Origin: Salminus brasiliensis | Taxonomy: Eukaryota > Chordata > Actinopteri > Characiformes > Bryconidae | Assembly (NCBI RefSeq): GCF_030463535.1 | Contig: NC_132892.1 | Span: forward strand, 30,400,936 to 30,464,935 | Length of the DNA: 64,000 nucleotides | Direction: 5' to 3' | Part shown: positions 44,801-55,679 of the stretch, one piece after another | Position numbering within the stretch: position 1 is the stretch's first letter | Layout of the letters: each line of letters starts with the position of its first letter | The notes under the pieces: generated by a model | Told to the model about the DNA's origin: nothing | Seen by the model: the letters and a program-made list of their open reading frames with translations, nothing else | Databases searched by the model: none | Program-made: the position numbers and the translations under genes

Positions 44801-47800
44801 ATTAGGAGGAGTAGTATTAGTACTGGGGTAGATGTAGTATTAGGAGAAGTAGTATTAGTACTGGGGTAGATGTAGTATTAGGAGTAGTAGTATTAGTACT
44901 GGTGGTAGATGTAGTATTAGGAGAAGTAGTATTAGTACTGGGGTAGATGTAGTATTAGGAGTAGTAGTATTAGTACTGGGGTAGATGTAGTATTAGGGGT
45001 AGTAGTATTAGTACTGGTGGTAGATGTAGTATTAGGAGAAGTAGTATTAGTACTGGGGTAGATGTAGTATTAGGAGTAGTAGTATTAGTACTGGGGTAGA
45101 TGTAGTATTAGGAGTAGTAGTATTAGTACTGGGGTAGATGTAGTATTAGGAGAAGTAGTATTAGTACTGGGGGAGATGTAGTATTAGGAGTAGTAGTATT
45201 AGTACTGGTGGTAGATGTAGTATTAGGAGAAGTAGTATTAGTACTGGGGTAGATGTAGTATTAGGAGTAGTAGTATTAGTACTGGGGTAGATGTAGTATT
45301 AGGAGTAGTAGTATTAGTACTGGGGTAGATGTAGTATTAGTGGTAGTAGTATTAGTACTGGGGTAGATGTAGTATTAGGAGTAGTAGTATTAGTACTGGT
45401 AGTATTAGGAGAAGTAGTGTTAGTACTGGGGTAGATGTAGTATTAGGAGAAGTAGTGTTAGTACTGGGGTAGATGTAGTATTAGGAGTAGTAGTATTAGT
45501 ACTGGGGTAGATGTAGTATTATGAGAAGTAGTATTAGTACTGGTGGTAGATGTAGTATTAGGAGAAGTAGTATTAGTACTGGTGGTAGATGTAGTATTAG
45601 GAGAAGTAGTATTAGTACTGGGGTAGATGTAGTATTAGGAGTAGTAGTATTAGTACTGGGGTAGATGTAGTATTAGGAGAAGTAGTATTAGTACTTGTGG
45701 TAGATGTAGTATTAGGAGGAGTAGTATTAGTACTGGGGTAGATGTAGTATTAGGAGTAGTAGTATTAGTACTGGGGTAGATGTAGTATTAGGAGAAGTAG
45801 TATTAGTACTTGTGGTAGATGTAGTATTAGGAGGAGTAGTATTAGTACTGGTGGTAGATGTAGTATTAGGAGAAGTAGTATTAGTACTGGGGTAGATGTA
45901 GTATTAGGAGTAGTAGTATTAGTACTGGGGTAGATGTAGTATTAGGAGTAGTAGTATTAGTACTGGGGTAGATGTAGTATTAGGAGAAGTAGTATTAGTA
46001 CTTGTGGTAGATGTAGTATCAGGAGGAGTAGTATTAGTACTGGTGGTAGATGTAGTATTAGGAGTAGTAGTGTTAGTACTGGTGGTAGATGTAGTATTAG
46101 GAGTAGTAGTATTAGTACTGGGGTAGATGTAGTATTAGGAGAAGTAGTGTTAGTACTGGGGTAGATGTAGTATTAGGAGTAGTAGTATTAGTACTGGGGT
46201 AGATGTAGTATTATGAGAAGTAGTATTAGTACTGGTGGTAGATGTAGTATTAGGAGTAGTAGTATTAGTACTGGTGGTAGATGTAGTATTAGGAGAAGTA
46301 GTATTAGTACTGGGGTAGATGTAGTATCAGGAGAAGTAGTATTAGTACTGGGGTAGATGTAGTATTAGGAGAAGTAGTATTAGTACTGGGGTAGATGTAG
46401 TATTAGGAGTAGTAGTATTAGTACTGGGGTAGATGTAGTATTAGGAGAAGTAGTATTAGTACTTGTGGTAGATGTAGTATTAGGAGGAGTAGTATTAGTA
46501 CTGGTGGTAGATGTAGTATTAGGAGAAGTAGTATTAGTACTGGGGTAGATGTAGTATTAGGAGTAGTAGTATTAGTACTGGGGTAGATGTAGTATTAGGA
46601 GTAGTAGTATTAGTACTGGGGTAGATGTAGTATTAGGAGAAGTAGTATTAGTACTTGTGGTAGATGTAGTATCAGGAGGAGTAGTATTAGTACTGGTGGT
46701 AGATGTAGTATTAGGAGTAGTAGTGTTAGTACTGGTGGTAGATGTAGTATTAGGAGTAGTAGTATTAGTACTGGGGTAGATGTAGTATTAGGAGAAGTAG
46801 TGTTAGTACTGGGGTAGATGTAGTATTAGGAGTAGTAGTATTAGTACTGGGGTAGATGTAGTATTATGAGAAGTAGTATTAGTACTGGTGGTAGATGTAG
46901 TATTAGGAGTAGTAGTATTAGTACTGGTGGTAGATGTAGTATTAGGAGAAGTAGTATTAGTACTGGGGTAGATGTAGTATCAGGAGAAGTAGTATTAGTA
47001 CTGGGGTAGATGTAGTATTAGGAGAAGTAGTATTAGTACTGGGGTAGATGTAGTATTAGGAGAAGTAGTATTAGTACTGGTGGTAGATGTAGTATTAGGA
47101 GAAGTAGTATTAGTACTGGGGTAGATGTAGTATTAGGAGAAGTAGTATTAGTACTGGTGGTAGATGTAGTATTAGGAGTAGTAGTATTAGTACTGGGGTA
47201 AATGTAGTAGGAGAAGTAGTATTAGTACTGGGGTAGATGTAGTATTAGGAGAAGTAGTATTAGTACTGGGGTAGATGTAGTATTAGGAGAAGTAGTATTA
47301 GTACTGGGGTAGATGTAGTATTAGGAGAAGTAGTATTAGTACTGGGGTAGATGTAGTATTAGGAGAAGTAGTATTAGTACTGGTGGTAGATGTAGTATTA
47401 GGAGAAGTAGTATTAGTACTGGTGGTAGATGTAGTATTAGGAGTAGTAGTATTAGTACTAGGGTAGATGTAGTATTAGGAGAAGTAGTATTAGTACTGGG
47501 GTAGATGTAGTATTAGGAGAAGTAGTATTAGTACTGGTGGTAGATGTAGTATTAGGAGAAGTAGTATTAGTACTGGGGTAGATGTAGTATTAGGAGAAGT
47601 AGTATTAATACTGGTGGTAGATGTAGTATTAGGAGAAGTAGTATTAGTACTGGTGGTAGATGTAGTATTAGGATTAGTAGTATTAGTACTGGTGGTAGAT
47701 GTAGTATTAGGAGAAGTAGTATTAGTACTGGTGTAGATGTAGTATTAGTACTGGTAGTATTAGTACTGGTGGTAGATGTAGTATCAGGAGAAGTAGTATT

Positions 47801-50420
47801 AGTACTGGTGGTAGATGTAGTATCAGGAGAAGTAGTATTAGTACTGGGGTAGATGTAGTATTAGGAGTAGTAGTATTAGTACTGGGGTAGATGTAGTATT
47901 AGGAGTAGTAGTATTAGTACTGGGGTAGATGTAGTATTAGGAGTAGTAGTATTAGTACTGGGGTAGATGTAGTATTAGGAGAAGTAGTATTAGTACTGGG
48001 GTAGATGTAGTATTAGGATTAGTAGTATTAGTACTGGGGTAGATGTAGTATTAGGAGTAGTAGTATTAGTACTGGGGTAGATGTAGTATTAGGAGTAGTA
48101 GTATTAGTACTGGGGTAGATGTAGTATTAGGAGAAGTAATATTAGTACTGGTGGTAGATGTAGTATTAGGAGAAGTAATATTAGTACTGGGGTAGATGTA
48201 GTATTAGAAGTAGTAGTATTAGTACTGGTGGTAGATATAGTATTAGGAGTAGTAGTATTAGTACTGGGGTAGATGTAGTATTAGGATTAGTAGTATTAGT
48301 ACTGGGGTAGATGTAATATTAGGATTAGTAGTATTAGTACTGGTGGTAGATGTAGTATTAGGATTAGTAGTATTAGTTCTGGTGGTAGATGTAGTATTAG
48401 GAGTAGTAGTATTAGTACTGGGGTAGATGTAGTATTAGGAGGAGTAGTATTAGTACTGGGGTAGATGTAGTATTAGGATTAGTAGTATTAGTACTGGGGT
48501 AGATGTAGTATTAGGAGTAGTAGTATTAGTACTGGGGTAGATGTAGTATTAGGAGTAGTAGTATTAGTACTGGGGTAGATGTAGTATTAGGAGAAGTAAT
48601 ATTAGTACTGGTGGTAGATGTAGTATTAGGAGAAGTAATATTAGTACTGGGGTAGATGTAGTATTAGAAGTAGTAGTATTAGTACTGGTGGTAGATATAG
48701 TATTAGGAGTAGTAGTATTAGTACTGGGGTAGATGTAGTATTAGGATTAGTAGTATTAGTACTGGGGTAGATGTAATATTAGGATTAGTAGTATTAGTAC
48801 TGGTGGTAGATGTAGTATTAGGATTAGTAGTATTAGTTCTGGTGGTAGATGTAGTATTAGGAGTAGTAGTATTAGTACTGGGGTAGATGTAGTATTAGGA
48901 GGAGTAGTATTAGTACTGGTGGTAGATGTAGTATTAGGATTAGTAGTATTAGTACTGGTGTAGATGTAGTATTAGTACTGGTAGTATTAGTACTGGTGGT
49001 AGATGTAGTATCAGGAGAAGTAGTATTAGTACTGGTGGTAGATGTAGTATCAGGAGAAGTAGTATTAGTACTGGGGTAGATGTAGTATTAGAAGAAGTAG
49101 TATTAGTACTGGTGGTAGATGTAGTATCAGGAGAAGTAGTATTAGTACTGGTGGTAGATGTAGTAATAGGAGAAGTAATATTAGTACTGGTGTAGATGTA
49201 GTATTAGTACTGGTAGTATTAGTACTGGTGGTAGATGTAGTATCAGGAGAAGTAGTATTAGTACTGGGGTAGATGTAGTATTAGGAGAAGTAGTATTAGT
49301 ACTGGTGGTAGATGTAGTATTAGGAGAAGTAGTATTAGTACTGGTGGTAGATGTAGTATTAGGAGTAGTAGTATTAGTACTGGGGTAAATGTAGTAGGAG
49401 AAGTAGTATTAGTACTGGGGTAGATGTAGTATTAGGAGAAGTAGTATTAGTACTGGGGTAGATGTAGTATTAGGAGAAGTAGTATTAGTACTGGGGTAGA
49501 TGTAGTATTAGGAGAAGTAGTATTAGTACTGGGGTAGATGTAGTATTAGGAGAAGTAGTATTAGTACTGGTGGTAGATGTAGTATTAGGAGAAGTAGTAT
49601 TAGTACTGGTGGTAGATGTAGTATTAGGAGAAGTAATATTAGTACTGGGGTAGATGTAGTATTAGGAGAAGTAGTATTAGTACTGGTGGTAGATGTAGTA
49701 TCAGGAGAAGTAGTATTAGTACTGGGGTAGATGTAGTATTAGGAGAAGTAGTATTAGTACTTGTGGTAGATGTAGTAATAGGAGAAGTAGTATTAGTACT
49801 GGGGTAGATGTAGTACTAGGAGAAGTAGTATTAGTACTGGTGGTAGATGTAGTATCAGGAGAAGTAGTATTAGTACTGGTGGTAGATGTAGTAATAGGAG
49901 AAGTAATATTAGTACTGGTGTAGATGTAGTATTAGTACTGGTAGTATTAGTACTGGTGGTAGATGCAGTATCAGGAGAAGTAGTATTAGTACTGGGGTAG
50001 ATGTAGTATAAGAAGAAGTAGTATTAGTACTGGTGGTAGATGTAGTATCAGGAGAAATAGTATTAGTACTGGTGGTAGATGTAGTATCAGGAGAAATAGT
50101 ATTAGTACTGGTGGTAGATGTAGTAATAGGAGAAGTAATATTAGTACTGGTGTAGATGTAGTATTAGTACTGGTGTAGATGTAGTATTAGTACTGGTAGT
50201 ATTAGTACTGGTGGTAGATGTAGTATCAGGAGAAGTAGTATTAGTACTGGGGTAGATGTAGTATTAGGAGAAGTAGTATTAGTACTGGTGGTAGATGTAG
50301 TATTAGGAGAAGTAGTATTAGTACTGGTGGTAGATGTAGTATTAGGAGAAGTAGTATTAGTACTGGGGTAGATGTAGTATTAGGAGAAGTAGTATTAGTA
50401 CTGGTGGTAGATGTAGTAGT
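41806..50420 (+). repeat. Giant GTA-rich minisatellite (38/39-bp unit)
   Basis: About 8.6 kb made almost entirely of a unit of the form TACTGGGGTAGATGTAGTAT + TAGGAGAAGTAGTATTAG. The two main length classes are 38 bp (GGGG) and 39 bp (GGTGG), about 220 copies. Frequent variants are AGAAGTAG/AGTAGTAG/AGGAGTAG, TATTAG/TGTTAG and TATTAGG/TATCAGG. Truncated units (about 24 bp) occur near 47740, 48970, 49200, 49930 and 50165. The + strand has roughly one C per unit, an extreme strand asymmetry. Leu-rich frames on the - strand are artefacts. The array follows copy A and degenerates by 50470. Confidence 0.97.
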
Positions 50421-50520
50421 GGAGGTAGACATGGAATTAGCAGCTGTGGTAACAGTAGTAGTAGTAGTAATTTAGCTAACTAAAAAGATGAATTGCTAGC
50501 TTTCTTTGTAGTTTTCTTTT

Positions 50521-50650
50521 ATTATTTTTAAACAACAAACTGGACTGGTCATTTAACACTGCTGCACTTTACAAAAAAGCCAAGAGCAGACTCTACCTAC
50601 TGAGGAGATTCAGGTCCTTTGGGGTGCAGGGAGTACTCTTACAGAAAATA
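50521..50650 (+). mobile_element. LINE reverse-transcriptase C-terminal fragment
   Basis: The + strand reads as KLDWSFNTAALYKKAKSRLY then LLRRFRSFGVQG, a motif found near the end of the RT ORF of fish non-LTR retrotransposons. It is cut off on both sides. Confidence 0.65.
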
Positions 50651-50689
50651 GCGCTCCTTTAAATTGACTTTACAATGTGCAATATTTTC

Positions 50690-51250
50690 CACTCCCATGT
50701 GCAATTGAGGGTCAGTGTGCAAAATTGTGATCATATAATGATTAGAAACATTGTTTTAAACATACATACAACATCCATAATGGTGATAATCTTTTAATTT
50801 TTAGGAACATTTGTTCATCTTACTCAAATACTACAAAAATGTTTAGATGAAACAATAAAAGAAAGAGAATAAAGGATATACACAGTCTGTATATACACAA
50901 ACTGTGCTAATGAGACACAGGGTTACATATGGACAACCGAAAAGGAAAGTAGCAGGACAGATAAACACTTCAAAGGGGTATGAATTAGTAAAAGTAACCA
51001 TTATCATTTGTTAATGCTATAATTCATTACACTTATTTATGCTATATCAGTTATATAATCCCTCCCATTGTTTATGCGAACGTGATCATTAAAAAGTAAA
51101 TATCTTAATCATATCAATAACACGCTTCTGAGATTTTTCTTTCTGATTTTAATTACACTCACCAATAACTGCCCTCTGGTTTCTGCTTGTGTTTTAAGTA
51201 AAGTACAGAGAAACATACAATTACTATCCATGGTAAAAAGTCATCAATGT
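50690..51250. repeat. Post-array segment, paralogous to 62480-62990
   Basis: Shares ACATACATACA.CATCCATAATGGTGAT, AATAAAGGATA.ACACAGTCTG.ATATAC, GAGACACAGGGTTACATATGGACAA and GGCAGGACAGATAAACACT-type sequence with 62480-62990. AT-rich, no gene. Confidence 0.75.
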
Positions 51251-51252
51251 CA

Positions 51253-51610
51253 CACAAAAACCTTGCATCTCCATTTTTGCCATAAGGGCAGAGACTCAGA
51301 CACACATTGCTATGTCTCCATTTTGGGTCACGGTACAGCCGGTAACAGCATAGGGTTGAGAACCCTTGCGCTCCCCCTTATCTTTGCTTTTTCTGAGACT
51401 CTCGAGTCCTCTTGAAAAAAAAATTGCACTCCAGTTAATTTTCTTAAGCGGGATTGAATGAGCCGTTACAACATTTAATAATAAATGGACCAGTAAATGC
51501 TTCACAATGACTTGGAATAAAATCTTTTTTATTGACTTCTGTTAAAGGTAAGAAGGTAAGTTTTCTCCTCTCGTAAAGTTGCCATTTTCGAGATATGAGG
51601 ATTTTCATAC
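51253..51610. mobile_element. MITE with CTTGCATCTCCA end
   Basis: ACACAAAAACCTTGCATCTCCATTTTTGCC at the left and GCCATTTTCGAGATATGAGGATTTTC at the right. Related to 62990-63670 and to 10835-10995. It overlaps the probable 3' UTR of the gimap gene; TTTATT at 51528-51533 could be its reverse-strand poly(A) signal. Confidence 0.5.
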
Positions 51611-51688
51611 AGATGCAGCAGACTGACATTAGGTTAGAAAGGCTTTGTTGTTGAGTGATCATTTCACTTCAGCATCATTTTGACCTTC

Positions 51689-53601
51689 TCAAGCAATCAC
51701 ACATTTTGATTTTTTTTTGTCAATTTCTGCTCGTAATTTCTGAATTTCCTCACTTTTTTGACCCTCAGTGAGTTTATAGAGATTCTCCAGAAGTTCATAC
51801 CGTTTCTGATGTTCTTCAGTGAACAACAGGAAGTGTTTTTGTCTTTCATTGAAGTCATTGACCTGCTCTGCCTGCTTCCTGACAATATCTTCATATTTAC
51901 TCTTCATGTCCTTCATTTCCTGATCATGCTTCTTTTCCAATTCCTCACGTTCCTTCTTCTCTCTAGTCATGCTTTCTTCCTCTCTCCTCTTAATGTTCTG
52001 CTGACATTCTCTTCGTATCTCCTCTTCTCTTTCCTTCAGTCTTTTTCTTTCTTCTTCTCTTTTCTTGTCTTCTTGTCTTCTTCTCTCCTGCTCTTTCCTC
52101 CTCATTTTCTCCATCTCTGCTTCCATTGCATGTTTCTTTTTCTCGTACTCTTTGTCTTTTCGCTCACTTGTTTCCCTCCACTTTCGTTTCTCCTCTTCTC
52201 GCCGAAGTCTTTCTTCTTTCATACCCTTTTCAAAGTTCTCTCTCAATTTGTGTTGTTCTTCTTGTTTTGTTCGTAGCTCTTCAGCGTGTTTCTGCTTTCT
52301 CCGACGGTCCTCTTCCTGTAGTTCCTTCATCTGTTTTTTAGTCTTTTCTTCCCATTCCCTCAGTTTACGCTTCAGGCCATCTTGTATCTCCTTCTTCTCG
52401 TGTTCAGCCTCTTTTATTTTCCTCTTCCAATCACTCCTGTCTTTCTCTTCTTCTTGTCTCCTTCTATCCTCCTCCAGATCTCTCTTTCTAATTTCTTCAT
52501 CTTGTCTCTTTCTCAGATCTTCCATGGCTTGTTTTTGTTGATTTCTGAAATGTTCTTTATCTTGTTTGTATCTTTCTTCTCTCTTTTTGTCCTCCTCATC
52601 TCTGTCATTCAGCTGCTTTTCAAATTCATCTCTCTGCTTTTTATTCTCCATTTCTAACTCATTAATCCTGCTTTGCCATTTCTCCATTTGCTTTCTTATT
52701 TCTTCTGACCTCACTCTGTCCTCCATCTCCTGTTTCTTCTTTTCTATTTCATCTTTTTCCTCAAACTCTTTTTTAAGAGTTTCCATATTTTCTCTATATT
52801 TTCTCTCTATTTGCTGTTTTTCATAATCAGCCTTTTGTTTTTCGTCCTCCAGTCTTTTCTTCAGCTCTTTCATTTCTTGGCTGTATTTGCTTTTTAGTTT
52901 CTCTTTTTCAGCTTCAATCTCTTGCTTTTTCTCTTTCAGAATTTCCTTAATTTTCTTTTTGACAGACATTTCTGCCTCTTGGAACATGCTGTTTGTAAAG
53001 AACTGACTTGATGTGTTTGACTTCATCACAGTTTCAATCTGTGTCAGTAGTTCAGACACTTGGGTGCGGTCGTTTTTTTCTCGGTTATTGAATAACACAA
53101 TCCTGTTTCCACAGTCTCTGAGCATCTTATTGACTGGCTCAATTGTACATTTCTCTATGTACTGGTTTATTGTCTGATCTTCCAGGTCATCTGCTCTAGT
53201 GAACAGCACTGTGCTGAACATTGCAGCCTTTGGACCAAAGATACTTTTTATCATATCTAAGGTGTCCACATCTTCTTGGCTGATTCTTCCGATGCTCAGT
53301 ACAATGATGAACGCATGGGGTCCAGGTGCTGACATCGAGATGCACTTCACAATTTCTTGCTGTACTTCTTCCACTGACAGTGTGGCATCAAACAGGCCTG
53401 GAGTGTCAACAACAGCAACTGTTCTCCCCAGCACCTCACCAGTTCCTTTTTGGCAAACCTTTGTCACAGAATTCATACTGGCTTCAGTAACAAATTCCTT
53501 TCTTCCCAGGATAGTGTTTCCTGTTGCACTCTTTCCATTCCCAGTCTTTCCAACTAACACCACTCGTAAGCAACTGGAAACCCGTTCTTCCTCTTCATCA
53601 C
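51689..53601 (-). CDS. Last gimap exon: intact AIG1 GTPase plus coiled coil
   Basis: One 1,913-bp exon starting after acceptor TTTTCTTCAG. It continues the frame from exon 3 with GDEEEERVSSCLRVVLVGKT. The coiled coil alone spans about 1.2 kb and gives long antisense Phe/Ser/Leu frames, which are shadows. Confidence 0.9.
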
Positions 53602-55647
53602 CTGAAGAAAACATTAGTACTAGTTATTCATTATGTTGTGATTCTACAGTGTTTAACTAAGGTAAGCTTCTTGAATACATCTCACAGTGCTGCTGTGAAT
53701 CATTCACAAATGTCTATTTCTGTAAACAAATGGACCTAAACTTTGTTCAATCTTAATCTTATCTCTAAAACTACATGAAAAGAAATTTGTTTCAAAAAGT
53801 TTTTACAGTTATTGTAAACCTAAAAAAAGAATGTGAATTTCTGGGAGTATTGGTTAATGTAATTAAGGAATAGTTGTTTTCAGGTGTATCAAACAATTGA
53901 ATTGCAATCGGGTGTGAGTTTAGCAGGCCCTCCAGTGTTTTAAGACCATAAGCTTGACTCCACTGTCAAAGTCTGATTTTCACCACACAGGTTATGGAAG
54001 TGTGCCATGCATCAAATAAAGGAGATTCCAAGTGACCTCATAAAATAAGTTATCAACGCTCACCAGGTTGGAAAAGGCTATAAAACCATTTCTAAAAGTT
54101 TGGCCATCAGCAGTCCACTGTGAGGTAGATGATCTACAAATGGATACATCTCAGCACCACTGTTACTCCCCCATGGAGTGATGAAAAGTATGTGGTGAAT
54201 GCTATTAAGTAAATTAAATTTGAGGCATCTCATCAGGCAAGCACTGAACTGAATGTTGTGCATGGCAAAATAGCAAAGAGTAATCTCTCCAAAACAAAAC
54301 TTTCTGTCTGAAGTTTACTTAATATGACATGGACAAGCCAACAGCTTACTGGAAAACACTGCATTTCAACATAAGAACCTCATCCTGACTGCTAAGCATG
54401 GGGGTATCGGTGCCATGGTTTAGGACTGTATTCAGGTTTGCCATTCCTGATGGACCTATACATTTTGGATTGTACCTGTCACTTCTACAGGGGAATATCG
54501 GAGTATCAGTCTGTGGCCTAAAGCCGGTCACAGAGGTGGGTCATGTAGCATGAAAAATACTCTAGGCACCGTAGTATTTCTAAAAAGAAATGGTTAAAGC
54601 AGGAGAAAATCAACATTTTGAAGTGGACGGATTTCATTTAAGGAACATCTGGGAGTTGGAGCACTCTTCAAAAAACATATAAAAAAAACATTCTAGCAGG
54701 ATGGAATCATCTAATGAAAAATAAATCACAAATATATATGAATATGCGTCAGTGGAAACTCTTATGTACTTTGAGCAGAATGTTACTATCAATAAAAAAT
54801 AAAACCCAACAAATAAAGAGTGTTAAAACAAACAATATTGGCACTGAATAAATATTGCCATTTTACCCAGTAATCTGACCAAACTATTCGACCCTTTCTT
54901 AAGTCTTCACACTGGCCATTTCTCCCAAATCCAACACGTTGACTAGTTACTCTGACTTTTATACCCCCCCCCCCCCCCCCCCAAAAAAAAAACAAAAAAA
55001 CAAAAAACAACAACAACATTGTGGTCTGTGCAAAGATTTGAGTCCTAAGCAGGACAAAGGCTTGGATGAGGTCACAGATCTTGAATGGCAAATTGCTTGA
55101 AAGGGATGACTGGAAAAAGTAAGATACCCACAAAACAGGAAAAGCTGTAAGAAGATTTCACAAAATACCAGTAAGCCCTGGATGCAAATGTTATAAAAAG
55201 ATGAAGCTGAACAGAGTACAGCTTCTATAACAGGATAATGGTCCAAAACATACCTAAAATCCACTGTGGATTGTCCATCACAATACCCTAAATATTATAG
55301 AACATTTGTAAACCGATCTTAAACAAGCTGTGCAGCAAAACAACTCAATAACATTTTAGAACTAGAGGCCTTCTACAAAGAGGAGTGGGAAAACATCCAA
55401 CTACAAGAACCGAAAGACATTTAGCTTTCTTTCAATTGTGAGCTTTCTGCTAATGCACAGTCCTGCTAAAGTCCTGACTCTGTTGGTACCCAACCTTTGC
55501 ACACTGGTGATGTTGCTGTGAAAATTAGGGTGTTGTGAACTCTGTGTTCATACCATAAAATGAATGATACTTAATTATAGACAGTAATAAACACTGATTA
55601 ATCCTATTTTGTCCGCTCGTATAACTATAATGCAATACACTACCTTA

Positions 55648-55679
<32 letters not shown>

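Noticed and set aside
41806-50420. A CRISPR array or a telomeric/centromeric satellite
   Set aside because: There are no unique spacers between repeats, the unit is GTA-rich rather than TTAGGG, and the context is a eukaryotic gene region with no cas genes.
50241-50432. Leu/Thr-rich frames across the minisatellite and the 60-61 kb arrays
   Set aside because: They arise from the CTA/TAC repeat composition and shift with the 38-bp unit; there is no start context or domain.
51758-52826. Long + strand frames rich in Phe, Ser and Leu
   Set aside because: They are antisense shadows of the Glu/Lys/Arg coiled coil of the gimap exon.
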